A stretch of 64,000 nt of DNA from Siderastrea siderea (Eukaryota > Cnidaria > Anthozoa > Scleractinia > Rhizangiidae), in NCBI GenBank assembly GCA_964030785.1, contig OZ034977.1, forward strand, positions 28,230,152 to 28,294,151. Reading direction: 5' to 3'. A program made the translations under genes and the position numbers. Numbering within the stretch: position 1 is the stretch's first letter; each line of letters starts with the position of its first letter. Of the stretch, positions 49,478 through 62,210 are shown in pieces. The notes beneath the pieces are model-generated. The model saw nothing but the letters and a program-made list of their open reading frames with translations. It did not search any database and was not told the DNA's origin.

Positions 49478-50600
49478 TAAACGGGTCAAATTCTCACTCA
49501 ACTTTAGGAAGCCAGTCAGAGCGTAAAAAAGATTCTTTTAAAACGAAACAAAGCACGAACATTATTTAACCTTTGCACTTCAAAACTACGTAATAAATTT
49601 GCCAATGTTTGGTTTCCAACATTTTCAAGCGGCATTTTTATCGAGGTAAAATGAAGGCCAACTTCGGCCGCTTAAAAAGGCATCTGGTATGTATTATTCA
49701 ATGATTAAGACTACATAAAAAGAAAGCTCTGTTATTGTACTTTTAAGCAGGAAAGTTACAGCTTTGGGAATTAAATACTTCCCCGTCAGTAAATTTTTAC
49801 TGTTAAGTGATCTGAGCGGGTAGAATTGTATGCAAATTACGATTTAATTCCTGAAATACTGGTAACAATTGCAAAGGTCGTTTAATACAGGCTCACCATT
49901 AGTTACACATCCACGCACAATGTTTTTCCTGATCTTTGAAAGAAAGTTCTGCTTTCTTGAGTCATGTTGAGTCTCATTACTCGGTTAAAACAAAGCAGAT
50001 TTTTAACAGCATTTCAACAAGACAGGAATCCACTCATTTAACTGAACCAAGATAACATCAAAAACACTGTGAAGAGAAGTATTAGGCCGCTTACCTTGCC
50101 AACCAAAAAAGCAACAATACAACAGAAAAACATTCCAAACTGTAAACAAATGAATTTTCAGTTTCGTGATTGAGCGAAGATGTTTTAAACTCATCGCGTA
50201 GAGGAATATAAAGCGGAAAGACAGGTCACCTCTGCACTGACCCGCCAGTGTCACACCACACTAACAGAGAGAGTCACGTATTCGATATCTGTCGTGATTT
50301 GAGGAAGTTTTTACGGTCACGACTCTTTCTATAAAGTGCGGTAATTTTGCAATGTACGTGCTGTTGTAATTTTACTACTAATTTAATAACAGCTCATAAA
50401 ATAAAATAAATATTGCGGTAAGTTACGTTCAGAGTGTGTAAGTATTGATGTTATTGCATTTTGTTCTGGAGTTACTGTGTTCCATAATTTTGGCCACAGA
50501 TACTTCATAGCACTTGGCGTCCCTTTATCTAGGTTCTGAAGAGTCGCGCTACTCCCGTGCATTCCGGCGCCCGGGGCGGGGGGGGGGGGGGGAGAAGGGG

Positions 50601-50920
50601 CTCTTTTGACTAATGTTTGGGTGTAGGGTGACGCTGCGGGTGTGACACCCTGGCTGTGGGTGTGACACCCTGACCCTGTTTAGCACAGAAAAACGAAATG
50701 GAATGTCGATCGTGCTGACCATACCCGGTTGGGGAAGACGTGCATAAAATTATACAAGGGGGTCTCTTGACCAATGTTTGGGTGTAGGGTGACGCTGCAG
50801 GTGTGACACCCTGGCTGTGGGTGTGACACCCTGACCCTGTTAAGCACAGAAAAACGAAATGGAATGTCGATCGTGCTGACCATACCCGGTTGGGGAAGAC
50901 GTGCATAAAATTATACACCA
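50601..50920. repeat. Two tandem ~160-bp units
   Basis: Units from about 50601 and 50762 are nearly identical and contain GTGTGACACCCTG twice each. The opposite arm has only one diverged unit near 53220-53350, so the duplication is specific to this arm. Confidence 0.8.
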
Positions 50921-51333
50921 TGTTTAGGGACAGAGACCAAAAACCACATCCTGTCCAGCGTCACACCAAAGTATAGACCACAAAAGGCAGTAACCCTCCC
51001 TTCCGGGGAGGGGGGGGGGGCTTAGCCTTAACTCGCTCAACGGTAGCACAATATTCATTGACGATAGCACGATGTGATTATTGAACTTCCCCTGATGCAA
51101 TCTTCCTTGGCAGCAGTTTGGGCGAGCGAGACGCGGAAGCCGCGCAGGCCCATGTGAGAACTCGCTTACATGATACCCTTTCTCGCTTTGCCTATTTGGT
51201 TTTTGCGTCTTGAGGTTGGAAGCTTAGAGTTCGAAGTATATTTATCTTTGATTTTTGTTTGCTTAGGCATTTCTTCAGTGGAAGAGCCCCCCCAATATGT
51301 CCTCGCCACAGAGCGGAGTTTGGTATTGAGGGT

Positions 51334-52904
51334 CCTGAAGGGGTAAAATGGGAACTGGGATTGGCCTGTTTTTGTCCTGGGAAAATGGGATTTAGGTCAC
51401 TGGGACTGGGATTTGGTTGCTGGGAATGGGAGAAAAATGGGAATGGGATAAATATTTTGTAACCATGACCAGTCGAGACATCACTTATTTCCTGGGGTTG
51501 AGGACGTTAAAAAATTGTTCAAGCACCTTGTTCATGCCAATTTTTAGCATGTTTAGCCATCATGTTTTATTTTCCCCCGAATGGTCTCGATTTGTGGTCA
51601 ACGATATTTGTGCACAGTGGTGCGTGTAAAGCCAAACGTCTACAGGGCATGCGCATTTCTCTGATACAAACAACATGGCGAAAGAAACGGCGCTCTCGTG
51701 CAATACTCGCACTGTTGTCGTGGAAGTTAAGTACTTTTCTCTTCAAAATGTTGTCATCCACACCAAGAACTGTAAACTGGAATTGCTCAATGACCCAGAT
51801 GGAGAAGAATATTCGTAGAATGTGTGGCATAGAGGAATCGAGTAGACGAAGAGGATTTGCAGTTTTTGCTGTCGAAGTGTCAACATCACATGCAGTTTTC
51901 TTATTTCGCATCAAAATTCCAGGAGATAAGCAGAAATGAGGAAGCTGAAATGAGGGAGTGGGCTAAAATGCATGGTAAATCCCTCAGACAACGAAATGTA
52001 AGACAAGATAACACAATGGACAGGGCGGGCACGTTGCCTCTGAACTTATGTGAAACTGAAACGGTCCTGAAACCAGTCAATTTAAATTCACTGAAAGCTG
52101 TAGAAAGAGTTCCAAGCGAACGTGATGAGCCGCCTAATTCAAATGAGGATGCCAGTTTACCACCAAAGTCTCCTAACAACGAACAGGTAGACAGCTTTAG
52201 TGCTCGTGACAGTGACAGTGACAGTGACTCCGAAGAAGAGGTAGACAGCGCTCTTGAAACAACACTGAGAATGATCCATTCGACCAGGTTTAGAAGAATA
52301 AGAACACTTACAAGTCGAATGACAGATTTATGCAGGCAGGAATGACAGGAATGTGAAGTGGCATGAACATGTTACCTAAATAATCACTATAACTTCCCTA
52401 CTTGCTCATTTTATCAATCTAAAAGGATCCTATCGTCTTCAGAACATCTTCGCAAATCCTGGTGAATTTTTGGGCCTTTGTTGGGTCGTATTTAGAAGCC
52501 GTAATTTTGCGGATGCTAAGAGAAAAGAGCTGGTATGTATGACACTGGTATTTTTTCTAAATTCTACTAATGAGAATGGGATTTGGATACTGGGAAGTGG
52601 GATTTGGAAAACAAATTGGGCTGGGAAATGGGATTGGTACCCCCCCCCCCCCTTCAGGACCCTCGGTATTCGCTGGAGATACTCTAAAATGAGAAGTAGT
52701 GTTTCTGCTGAAATGGCCGCACATAAAACAGCCACAGCTAACTAGGAAAACTTACGTGATCCAATTTGTACAAGCTTCCCTGCAGCTTTCAGTAAGAATG
52801 CAGATTGAGCGCTTTCCTGTCAGCGATCACCCTTAGCTGTGGCTGTTTTATGTGCGGGCATTTCACGAGGAACACTTCATCTCACTGTAGAGCATCTCCA
52901 GCGA
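51334..52904. other. Unique centre between the two inverted arms
   Basis: Contains GGGATTTGG-type low-complexity sequence near both edges (51340-51460 and 52570-52660) and unidentified open frames in the middle. A short GAGGGTCCTGAAGG motif near 51329 is inverted at about 52655. Confidence 0.6.
51675..52345 (+). pseudogene. Unidentified coding-like sequence, possibly a captured gene fragment
   Basis: An ATG frame of 47 codons (51675-51818) is followed by coding-like stretches in other registers up to 52345. The last (from about 51880) is hydrophilic, with an acidic DSDSDSDSEEE run and an arginine-rich C-terminus. The composition differs from the low-complexity surroundings. If these are pieces of one gene, frameshifts or introns separate them. 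I do not recognise the family. It could be a host gene fragment carried inside a transposon, or chance. Confidence 0.3.
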
Positions 52905-55600
52905 ATACCAAACTCCGCTCTGTGGCGAGGACATATTGTCAATGACAGGTGGGACTCTTCTACTGAAGAAAATGCCTAAATAAACAAAATTCAAAGATAA
53001 ATATACTTTGAACTCTAAGCTTTCAACCTCATGACGCAAAAACCAAATAAAAAGGCAAGCTAAAATGGCAAAGCGAAAAAAGGTATCATGTGGGTGAGTT
53101 CTCCCATGGGCCCGCGTGGCTTTCGCGTCTCGCTCGCTCGAACTGCTACCAAGGAAGATTGCACTGAAGTGCCGCTGGACAGGATACGGTTTTTGGTCTC
53201 TGTCCCTAAACATGGTATATAATTTTATGCGGGTCTTCCCCAATCGGGTATGGTCAGTACGATCGACATTCCATTTCGTTTTTCTGTCCTAAACAGGGCC
53301 AGGGTGTCAAACCCGCAGCGTCACCCCTACACCCAAACATTGTTAAAAAGGTCCCCCCCCTCGGGTGCCGGAGGGCACGGGAGTAGCACGACTCTTCAGA
53401 ACCTAGATTAAGGGACGCCAAGTGCCATGAAGTCCCGGGGGGGTACTCAAGTATAATTTGGGTGGGCATTGTGCCGCCCGGGTCTTCAAAATAGGACCCC
53501 GTTTTAGAAAGATTTTGCATTCAAAATGATACCCCGTTCTAGAAATAAGTCAATATTTAATACCCCGTTCTAAAAATGGAGATAATTGCAATAGCTAGGG
53601 TTTTTTACGTTAGTTCTTTGTTTTTTCGACTTAGACATCCAAATACAATAATTCTTCTTCTACACAAATCAGCTTCATTGAGTGAAATCTCCTGGAGTAG
53701 GTTTCCTGTGTAGACACAATGCGGTATCTTCTGACGCAATATTACTCCCCGCTCGTCGCGTCGGTAGCAAGCGCGCGTTATCGAACGCGTTATTACACGA
53801 TAATTAGTTACAATACGCATACTCAGCGCGCAACAAGGGATGCAACAATTTGTTCGTTATGTATTTTGTTTTTAGTTTTAGTTAAGAAAACTCTCTATTA
53901 ATAATTTCAAATGGCTGCTGACAATTTTAAACTTTCGTGCGTTCGAATATTATACCCCGTTCTAGGAAACATCTCTAAAATGGATACCCCGTTCTAGATC
54001 AGGAGTCCCAAAATCACGACCCCGTTGGGCGCCACATACCCGTATAGGTATTGTGGGGGAGTACCCCCGGGCATGAAGTATCTGTGGCCACAATTATGGA
54101 ACAGTAATTCCAGAACAAAATGCAATAACATTACCTGCTCGGGCTATTAAAACAACAGCTTGAATTCACTGTCAACCGCTTTATCTGCACTTGGTAGCAA
54201 TTGAAGATGCCGCGAGATGTCTCTTCAAGGTGACCTGGGTAATCACTGGTTAATCCACAGGCAGTAACCCTCTCCAGAAGTGCGGACAAACTACTCGCTC
54301 CATATATCAGTACAACACACTCTGAACGTAACTTACTGTAATATTTATTTTATTTATGAGCTGTAATTAAATTAGTAGTTAACTTACAACAGCACATGCA
54401 TTGCGAAATTACCGCACTTTAGAGAAAGAGTCGAGACCGTAAAAACTCCTTTGTGGAGGCTAACATGTAATCCAACAACTGAAAGTACTGGCTATCTGTT
54501 GCAAGTTTTTTTTTTTCTTTTAATTTCCCACCAAGTTTTTCTTCTTGTATTTATATCTCAAATCACATGACCGAAATTGAATACGTGACTCTCTCTGTCA
54601 GTGTGGTGTGACACTTGCAGGTTATTGCAGAGGTCACTTGTCTTTCCGCTTATCCCTCTACGCGATGAGTTTAAAATATCTTCGCTCAATCAGGAAACCG
54701 AAAATTCGTTTTTTTTACAGTTTGGAATGTTTTTCTGTTGTATCGTTGCTTTTTCGGTTGGCAAGGTAAGCGGTATAATACGTCGTATTACAGTGTTTTC
54801 GGTGTTATCTTGGTTCAGTTGAATGAGTGGGTTTTCCTGTCTTGTTGAAATGCTGTTAAAAATCTGCTTTGCTTTAACATAATGAGACTCAGCCAACTCA
54901 AGAAAACAGAACCTGCTTTCAGAGATCAGGGAAAACATTATGCGTGGATGTTTAACTAATTGTGAGCTTATCTTAAACGACCTTTGTAATTGTTAGCAGT
55001 ATTTCAGGAATTAAATCTGTAATTTGCATATAATTCTACCCGCTCAGATCACTAAACAGTAAAAATTTACTGACGGAGAAGTATTTAATTCCCAAAGTTG
55101 TAACTTTCCTGGTTAAAAGTACAACAACAGAGCTTTCTTTCTGTGTAGTCTTAATCATTGAATGATACATACCAGATGTCGTTTTAAGCGGCCGAAGTTG
55201 GCCTTCATTTTACCTTGTGATAAATGAGGTTAAGAGCGGCTCGATAAGAACGCCGCTTGAAAATGTTGGAAACCAAACATTGGCAAATTTATCACATAGT
55301 TTTGAAGTACAAAGGTTAAATAATGTTTGTGCTTTGTTTCGTTTTAAAAGAACCTTTTTTACGCTCTCACCGGCTTCGTAAAGTTGAATGAGAACTTGAC
55401 CCGTTTAGAGACCCTAAAACCGCCATTGTACGCATTTTGGCACTTTTTAAATTTTCGTCCGTTAAATAACTCGTTGGAACATTTGATTATTTTTTCTTGA
55501 ATTAGCTTACCCAAAGGGATGTTTGGCAAAATAAAAAAAAAATTTGATTTTTTGTGAGTGTCTTTCGATTCTCGATATTCTCAGAAATTTGCTCTAAAAG
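52905..55600 (-). repeat. Right arm of the ~6.8 kb inverted-repeat structure
   Basis: Reverse-complement partner of the left arm, interrupted by its own 638-bp MITE. The inner and outer boundaries are approximate to about ten bases. Whether both arms plus centre form a single transposon could not be decided because no clear outer target duplication was seen. Confidence 0.85.
53434..54071. mobile_element. MITE with 8-bp duplication CATGAAGT inside the right arm
   Basis: Ends CCCGGGGGGGTACTC and GAGTACCCCCGGG-type are inverted (the right end reads GGAGTACCCCCGGG). CATGAAGT occurs on both sides (53426-53433 and 54072-54079). The left arm has the empty site once, near 50501-50515. Inside, TACCCCGTTCTA recurs several times. 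An 8-bp duplication fits hAT or P-type elements. Same end family as 7400-7927. Confidence 0.8.
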
Positions 55601-58600
55601 CCTAGACTTTTCACGCTTTTTTTGTAACAGTTGTTGATATGAATAGCAGTTAGAATAAAATAAAACGGCAGACGGTTTTGTTAATATTAGAAAGGTTTTC
55701 AATTATGTGTTGAAATTGATTCGCGTTGCTTTTGGCTTTCCTTTTTCGTACGCTGTCATTAGTTTGAAAACTCTCGGAACTTTCTCGTTAATTGAGGTTC
55801 GTTACTTAATCACATATATTTTTTCCGTGATCTAATTGACGTTGCTTGCGCTTGCTGTGATTGGCCAGAGTGATAACTTTGGTTTTAGTTTTACAACAAT
55901 CAATTGCCAATCGCTCCGTTGCATTATAAGAATCCTTCTGGAAGCCCAGACCTCCCCCTAATTAAATTAATGTTGCATGAAAAAGTAGTGTTTTTGGTTA
56001 ATTTTCAATAATTTTGTTACATACATATACATACATGAACTTTATTTTAACACGAATTTTAGAGTAGCCAGAAAAAGCTAATTTTTCGATGTACTTTTCA
56101 TCATTTCTTCACCAAACTTGGTAATTTAATATGGGACTTTGTGCCACACAATTATGACGTCATATCATTCTCTAAAATAAAATTTTAGAATTTCTGAATT
56201 TGTTCTAGTGTTTTAGAAAGAACACATCAAGAGGAGTTGTATGCTGAAAACAGTTTCTCGATGTGACAAATAATGCATGAGTTATGGCATTTTAATTAGA
56301 TTTTGAAAATTTCGCAGTGTCAAAATAGGGTTTCCCGCTTGTGTAATACGTTTAAATTTGAGTGTTGTTTAGTCCCGTCAGCGACACCATTTAAGCTGCG
56401 GATAAGATATTTCAAGAGTCGTTGTCAGAGAAAACCAGGCAAAATCCAAAAAACCTCAAAGGAAGGGGGTCAGCGAGAGTACTTCATACTCACATTATTA
56501 ATAGCTTAGGTGAACTTAGAGATAGCTCTTTATCTTTTCTGGTGTTGGAGATACAAGCCTCACTTTCTATGACCCCCGTAGGCGCCATTTTTACACGTAA
56601 ATTTGGCCAAGTTTCTTTAGTCGGTAAAAACCTTAGAATTAATCGATTGAAATCCAATTTTCTGTGTGGTGCAAACCAGCATAGAAGTATTTGTTTATGC
56701 CCAGAAGAGCGGCAAATAACCAAAGGCCAGTGTAGACTTTACGTTTTGAGACCCATATACTTTATATCTGTTAAAAAGCACGAAATAGGCCATTTTTGAG
56801 TTGATCAAGAACACACAACTATAGCTTTAAAAAACCGTGCATAGCAAAAAGACACTCTCCCACCTTCCCTCTTTCAAAATCAATAAAGATCGTTTTGGGT
56901 CATTGAAACAGCAAGATCCAGGAATACTCACATTTCTCCAAGGTACTCGATTTTGGCCTCACCAACTTTCGAATCGGTCTTGCGTTCCTTTGAAGCGATA
57001 AAAACGATGAACCGAACGCTCAACTGAGCGCCATCTTGGAAATCTTGGACAGAAAGGACTGGGAACTAGATATTCTCTTTTGAGTAGCGCGAGAGAAAAA
57101 ATTCCACGGGAATGAAGAATGTTAAAGTTATTGCAACAATTTCAATACTTAAATGTTCTCGGAAGTTTTGTTTTGTTTGTTTGTTTGTTTCTTGTTGTTT
57201 TTTTTTTTGGGGGGGTGGGGATACAAATTTAATCACTAAACGTTAGGTCTTCATTTCATTGAGCTTTAAAAAGAAAAAAAAGCTGAAAATTGCCTTCTCG
57301 AAGTAAAATAATAAATAAATAAAAGCGGACGTCGTGGTAATGTTTTGGAGATTACACTATGAAAAAAGGTACATGATGTCCCTTAAGCTTTCCTTATAAG
57401 GTTATCGAAAAGCACATGCACTTATAAACTCTTCTTTCCGGTATCAGTGTATGGACATCAGTGGCGAGCTCAGGGGGTATTCTACAGCTTTACATGTTAC
57501 AAATGATAAAGCAACAGGCGTATGGCCGTTCCCACTCAGCCACTCTCAAAATCCCCCCCCCCCCCCTCTCCACACACACTCACACACATACACACACATC
57601 TAGAAACCCTCTCAGGCATATACTGGCCTCTTCACTGAACCCCGGCTTACGAAAATTTGCAAATGTTACAAAGTAAATAATAACAGAGAATCCATTTTTG
57701 CTTTTGAGTTGCTCTGTTTATCACTTGAAATAGCTTTGGCTCTAGGTACAACAGTTTTTTCCAAGTTTTAGATCCAATCCCAGACATTCAATTCTTTATC
57801 CATTGTCTTTATTAGTCATTACTTGAGGTTGGGTTCCAATAAAATAAACAATATTATATTCTTTATGGCTTGTTGTTGTTCTGATCTCTTTTGGTTTCTA
57901 AAAGTCACTACTAGCAATGTAAAACTGTCCTACTCTCTCAGTAGTTACACAGTTGGGGACACAACCAACCATGCGCGCACCTTATTATAAGGGAACCAAT
58001 CAAAGAGTGTGATTTCTCGTTTACACGGGCTGTCTAAATAGCAATGAGGTAAGAATTTGAGAAGTACGTAATGTGTCTGGGATCTCATGCACACATGACG
58101 ACTAGTTAAACCCTTTATAAACGGCATACAACCAATTTCCTAATGCTGGCCATGCTATTTTGAAACCACCCTCAAGTACGGTGTTGAGTAACAAAGACAT
58201 TGGATAAAACTTTAAATGTTGTGTGTCATTGAATGTACTTGAACAACCATTTCCGAGTTGTCTTGCAAATAGAACTCATTTTATACGGAAGGTCGTGCAC
58301 TTGGCCTCGCTTTGGAAAAGAGGCAAAAAAACAACAGCTCGGAAATGGCCTATCAAGTTTTCATTACAAATAGATGCCTGCGAGGGGGCAAACGGTTTGC
58401 TGTACTTGGTTTGATACATCCATGATGCGAACCATAAAATAATCAGGCTTAAACGGGAGCTTGCAATGCTGTCGAACCGGTAAGAGCAATTATTCGACGA
58501 ATAAAAATGTAATAAGTTGTATTTGAATTTCTCTTACTTTCTGACAAATTTAGCGCTGTAACGATAGATATAAGAAGAAAGGATTTCATAAGAAACTTTC

Positions 58601-59214
58601 GATAATGACCGAAGTCAAAAGGCCTGCCCGCTTTGAAATTTTCGCAAGTCCTGACCATGAAACCATATGCGTACTGCTCATCAAACTGCAGGCGTGCAGC
58701 ACATTGATAATCCACAAGCACGCAGTCGTAGTATGCCGAAAAATTCACTAAAATACCGTCCGCATAAACAATTACCAGCCTGGTCGAAAATTGAATGAAT
58801 TATTTACGGTACCAAGGCAATGGGAAGCAGGATAACTCTAAACAGCACTTTGAAAGTAACAAATGAAATACTCAGCAAAATAGGGGATCTTGATGGGGAG
58901 AGGGGAATAGCTTTAACGATAACGGTTACATTTCTAGGCATACGACCTTACCCCATTACGTTGAGCACGTCCAGGTCCAGAGTTGCCTATTAAGGGTAAA
59001 ATTCCCTTTTCGTTCATTTGACGTTTAACAATTTATCTTCCTTGGAATATATTGTACGAGAGAAAAAGTCTTTGGTACTTCTGTAATAGAGGAAGATAAA
59101 ATGTCTACGGAAACATCTGCTAGTTAAGCTCACGTTTTAACCTGTAAGTTTTTTATTATAATTATTCAATGAGAAACATCCTGTGAAGTCATTTCTTTCC
59201 AGGAAAACATTTAA
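55601..59214. other. No confident gene
   Basis: Holds a GTTTGTTTG run near 57175-57195, a C run at 57556-57566 followed by a short CA-rich tract to about 57598, and AT-rich sequence. A minus-strand open stretch at about 58590-58790 has an ordered, Cys- and aromatic-rich composition (YYDCVLVDYQCAARLQF) and might be a host exon, but no domain or clear splice pair was recognised. Confidence 0.35.
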
Positions 59215-59760
59215 CCGTATAAAATAAACTCAAAACAGGAAACGGAACTGTGCCAATATTTCGGTTTTATTTAAAAACCTTCCTCAGGGAAATTGAGCAA
59301 AAACAACAGACTCACAGTATGACGTACAATCTAACGGTTATAACGGTAATCTTCACGTGCCATTCTCTCAAATAAATAGAGAGCGCTAGGAATATATAAC
59401 AATGGAATCACCATTGTCCATAAACATTTTTATAGACAGACTGGAGAGAGAAATTGTAAGCGGTAGTCCAGAAAAACCAACAATTGCGTGGTGGCGTTAC
59501 ATCGATGGTATATTTATGATATGGATGGAGGGCAAGGAACGGCTAGTGACTTTCTTACAATCTATGAACACTGTTCACCCGACCATTAAGTTCACTTCTG
59601 AGTGGTCTTCGGCCACAGCGTTAACTTCCTTGATGTCACTGCCATGCTTTAAAACGGAATATTCTCTACGGAACTCTTTACAAAGCCAGCAGGACAAAGC
59701 ACCAGTACCTCTGCCATACTTCGTGTCACCCCAGCTTTTGTAAGAAATGAATCCTTTATA
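59215..59760 (+). pseudogene. Penelope-like reverse transcriptase fragment
   Basis: From about 59402 the plus strand encodes a decayed part of a Penelope-like RT: WWRYIDGIFMIWMEGKERL corresponds to the catalytic YxDD region, here YIDG, so the second Asp is lost, followed by NTVHPTIKFTSEWS. Just upstream, on the minus strand, is CCTGAGGAAGG...CCGAAATATTGG, an end-type sequence with hammerhead-like core, so an inverted tail precedes the RT as in the element around 48 kb. Confidence 0.65.
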
Positions 59761-60010
59761 GTCAGGCACTTAGGTTGCGACGGATATGTTCTGAAGAGAG
59801 ATATTTTGAACAGCTAGCGTTGGTAGGAAATGTGTAACTTCCTTGTATTACAAGGATATGATAGGAGCTTTGTGGAGAACGAGATTGGACAAGCTCGCCG
59901 CATACTGAGAGAAGACACACTACATACGTGATCATAGTGGGACCCCAAGATGTTAACAGAAGTGTACCATTTGTGAACCATGCGATCCAGCACCTATAGG
60001 TCACCTATAG

Positions 60011-60656
60011 GTGAGACACAAATGGCTAATTTGCAAAAACTCCAAAACCAGGGCAGCACGCATCATAACTGGTGCCTCTTATCCGAAAAGATCTTGTGAT
60101 CTTCTTGCAGAATTAGGGTGGTTCAATTTGGAGGCGATGAGACAGCGTCAAAAGGCGATCTTGATGTTTAAAGTATTAAACGGCCTGACCCCGCGTATTT
60201 GTCTGAAATGTTCACACATAACACCTCTTTTCAGAATTCAGTATGGACTGCGATCTTTCACAATGAACCATGAGCTTCCAAAATGTCGCACAAACTATTA
60301 CAAAATTAGTTTTGCTTTTTCTGGAGCTAAGCTATGGAATGATTTGCCTCCAAGTGTTAAAGATGAAAGTTCCCTTAAAAGGTTTGTGTGTAAACTAGAC
60401 TCCTACACTACCGGCACCAGCAATTCCTTAAAGTAATTTCATATAATACTTATATCTTAGTATATTGTAATTAATTCATTAAATAAATTAATTAGTTAAA
60501 TGTAGTTAGTTTTACTGAGATAATATCGCGTACGGATTTTATATAAAACAAATTTTAATATGTTGTATAGTTTAATTCGATGAAATTCCGTAGGAAAATA
60601 AAAGATTCTATCTATCTATCCCTCCCTCCCTCCCTCCGTCCATCCATCCATCCATC
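60011..60656 (+). pseudogene. CR1/L2-type LINE 3' end with microsatellite tail
   Basis: 60011-60436 encodes the C-terminal region beyond the RT domain of a non-LTR retrotransposon (RAARIITGASYPKRSCDLL, ELGWFNLEAMRQRQKAIL, FSGAKLWNDLPPSVKDESSL). The stretch after the stop is AT-rich and ends at a TCTATCTATC(CCTC)n(CATC)n tail (60606-60656), the simple-repeat tail typical of CR1/L2 elements. The copy is 5'-truncated. Confidence 0.75.
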
Positions 60657-60729
60657 AACCATGAGATTCTCCTGAAAAATTCAGAATATTTTGGTTTTGA
60701 TTGTACAGCTATAGCGTTTTTTTCATCCA

Positions 60730-61570
60730 TATCACTCAAATCGTAAACAGCAATGCAATTTTAATGGGGCTTCTTCTGAGTTACTGGATATATCTTGTGC
60801 AGTACCACAAGGTACAATTTTAGGCCCCCTCCTGTTTCTAATGTATATAAATGATTTGCCTAACTGCCTGGACTCCTGCACCACAAGAATTTATGTAGCT
60901 AGATGACACAAGCCTAACGATATATGGTGTTCAATTTCATGACATTGAAGGGGTAATGAACACTGACCTTAGGCAGCTTTAAGCATGTGTTAATGTGGCT
61001 AATTGTGAACAAACTATTATTGAACATATTGAAATCCGAATTTATGATCATTGGATCCAGGCAATAAATTGCATCACTAGAGGGTACTATTGATTTTCCG
61101 GTGAACGGAATTTCTTTAAGTAGAGTTGAACACACCAAATGTCTTGGTGTTCACATAGATGAAAATCTTACATGGGCTGAACATGTCAACAACCTAACAA
61201 AAAGGGTTGTGTGTGACATCACTGTTCTTCGGAAAATATCATCCGCCCTAACTCCAGATCACAGACTTACTGTTTACAGATCAATCATTGAACCTTTTTT
61301 TAATTATTGTTTTCTTGTATGGGATATATAGAGACTTATAGTTATGCATCAAAAACAACAATTATGTAAACTATGTAAACAATTCGCTTTTATTCTGTTA
61401 ACGTGTAGTGTACACTTTTATAATGACTATTTGTACGCCTCGCGGCTTTTAGGTAGAACAGATTTTCTATGTTAATAACATAATTATGTAAATTTGATAA
61501 AATTACCGTGATTAAGTAAAGTTTTCTATTCTATTCTATTCTATTCTATTCTATTTTATTCTATTCATCC
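60730..61570 (+). pseudogene. Second decayed LINE fragment with TTCTA tail
   Basis: Contains the RT motif AVPQGTILGPLLFLMYINDLP near 60795-60860, then frameshifts and stops in the region that should hold the YADD box, then HTKCLGVHIDENLTWAEHV and LRKISSALTP further on. It ends with about eight ATTCT units at 61525-61570. It lies directly behind the first LINE tail. Confidence 0.7.
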
Positions 61571-61680
61571 ATGCATCCATCCATCCATTCATCCGTCCAT
61601 CTGTCCGTCCGTCTGTCTGTCTGTCTGTCTGTCTGGCTGTCTGTTTGTATTCAAATAAAAGTGAATCAATCACTCAATCC

Positions 61681-61711
<31 letters not shown>

Positions 61712-61755
61712 CATCTATCTATCGATCGATCTCTCTATCTATCTCTCTATCCAAA
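61571..61755. repeat. Compound CATC / GTCT / ATCT microsatellite
   Basis: A run of CATC units, then CTGT/CCGT, two GTCT blocks and ATCT units; probably grown from the LINE tail just upstream. Confidence 0.85.
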
Positions 61756-61904
61756 AAGCCTTAAGGATATACTAGTTCGTGCGGAAATTTAAGAACGAAG
61801 TAGTTTATAAGGATTGTCATAATTATATTGTCATGATCATATCACTGAGGACACGAAGTTTAATTCTAAGGGTTATCGGTTAGAAATATGTTATTAATTA
61901 CGAA

Positions 61905-62210
61905 CTAAATTGTAACTTTAAAAATGTTGTATATCTCTTGTCATGTAAGCGGTGTGGAATGCAATACGTATGCTCGACTACTAACAAGTTTAGAACTAGG
62001 TTTAAAAACCATAAGAGCAAAGTTAACTGATGCGATGAGGAATCTTTCTTTGGAGGCCAGATCTAAATAGGATCTTGTGTACCAACACTTTTTTGGCTTG
62101 GACAACACAGCGGTTATATAATGTAGAGATTAAAATCAATGACAAAGGCACAAACGAGGTTTAACTTAAAGAAACGGACACGCAATGGGTCTATCCACTA
62201 AGATCACTTA
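61905..62210 (+). pseudogene. Decayed GIY-YIG endonuclease fragment of a retroelement
   Basis: NVVYLLSCKRCGMQYV followed by STTNKFRTRFKNHKS matches the Cys-bearing GIY-YIG pattern used by retroelement endonucleases, including Penelope-like ones. It ends in a stop and further frame breaks, although later residues (LKKRTRNG...) still recall the family. Confidence 0.5.

Larger units (their letters stand above)
48808..51333 (+). repeat. Left arm of a ~6.8 kb inverted-repeat structure
   Basis: Apart from a 464-bp insertion, this arm matches the reverse complement of 52905-55600. The outer edge is near TTTAGAGCC / GGCTCTAAA-type sequence and the inner edge near CAGAGCGGAGTTTGGTATT. Divergence between the arms is roughly a few to ten per cent by eye with several small indels. 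The arm has no recognisable gene. Confidence 0.85.

Noticed and set aside
57541..57600. Possible CRISPR-like or tandem array
   Set aside because: Only a C run and a short CA-rich tract with no spacer-repeat organisation. No CRISPR array exists in the window.
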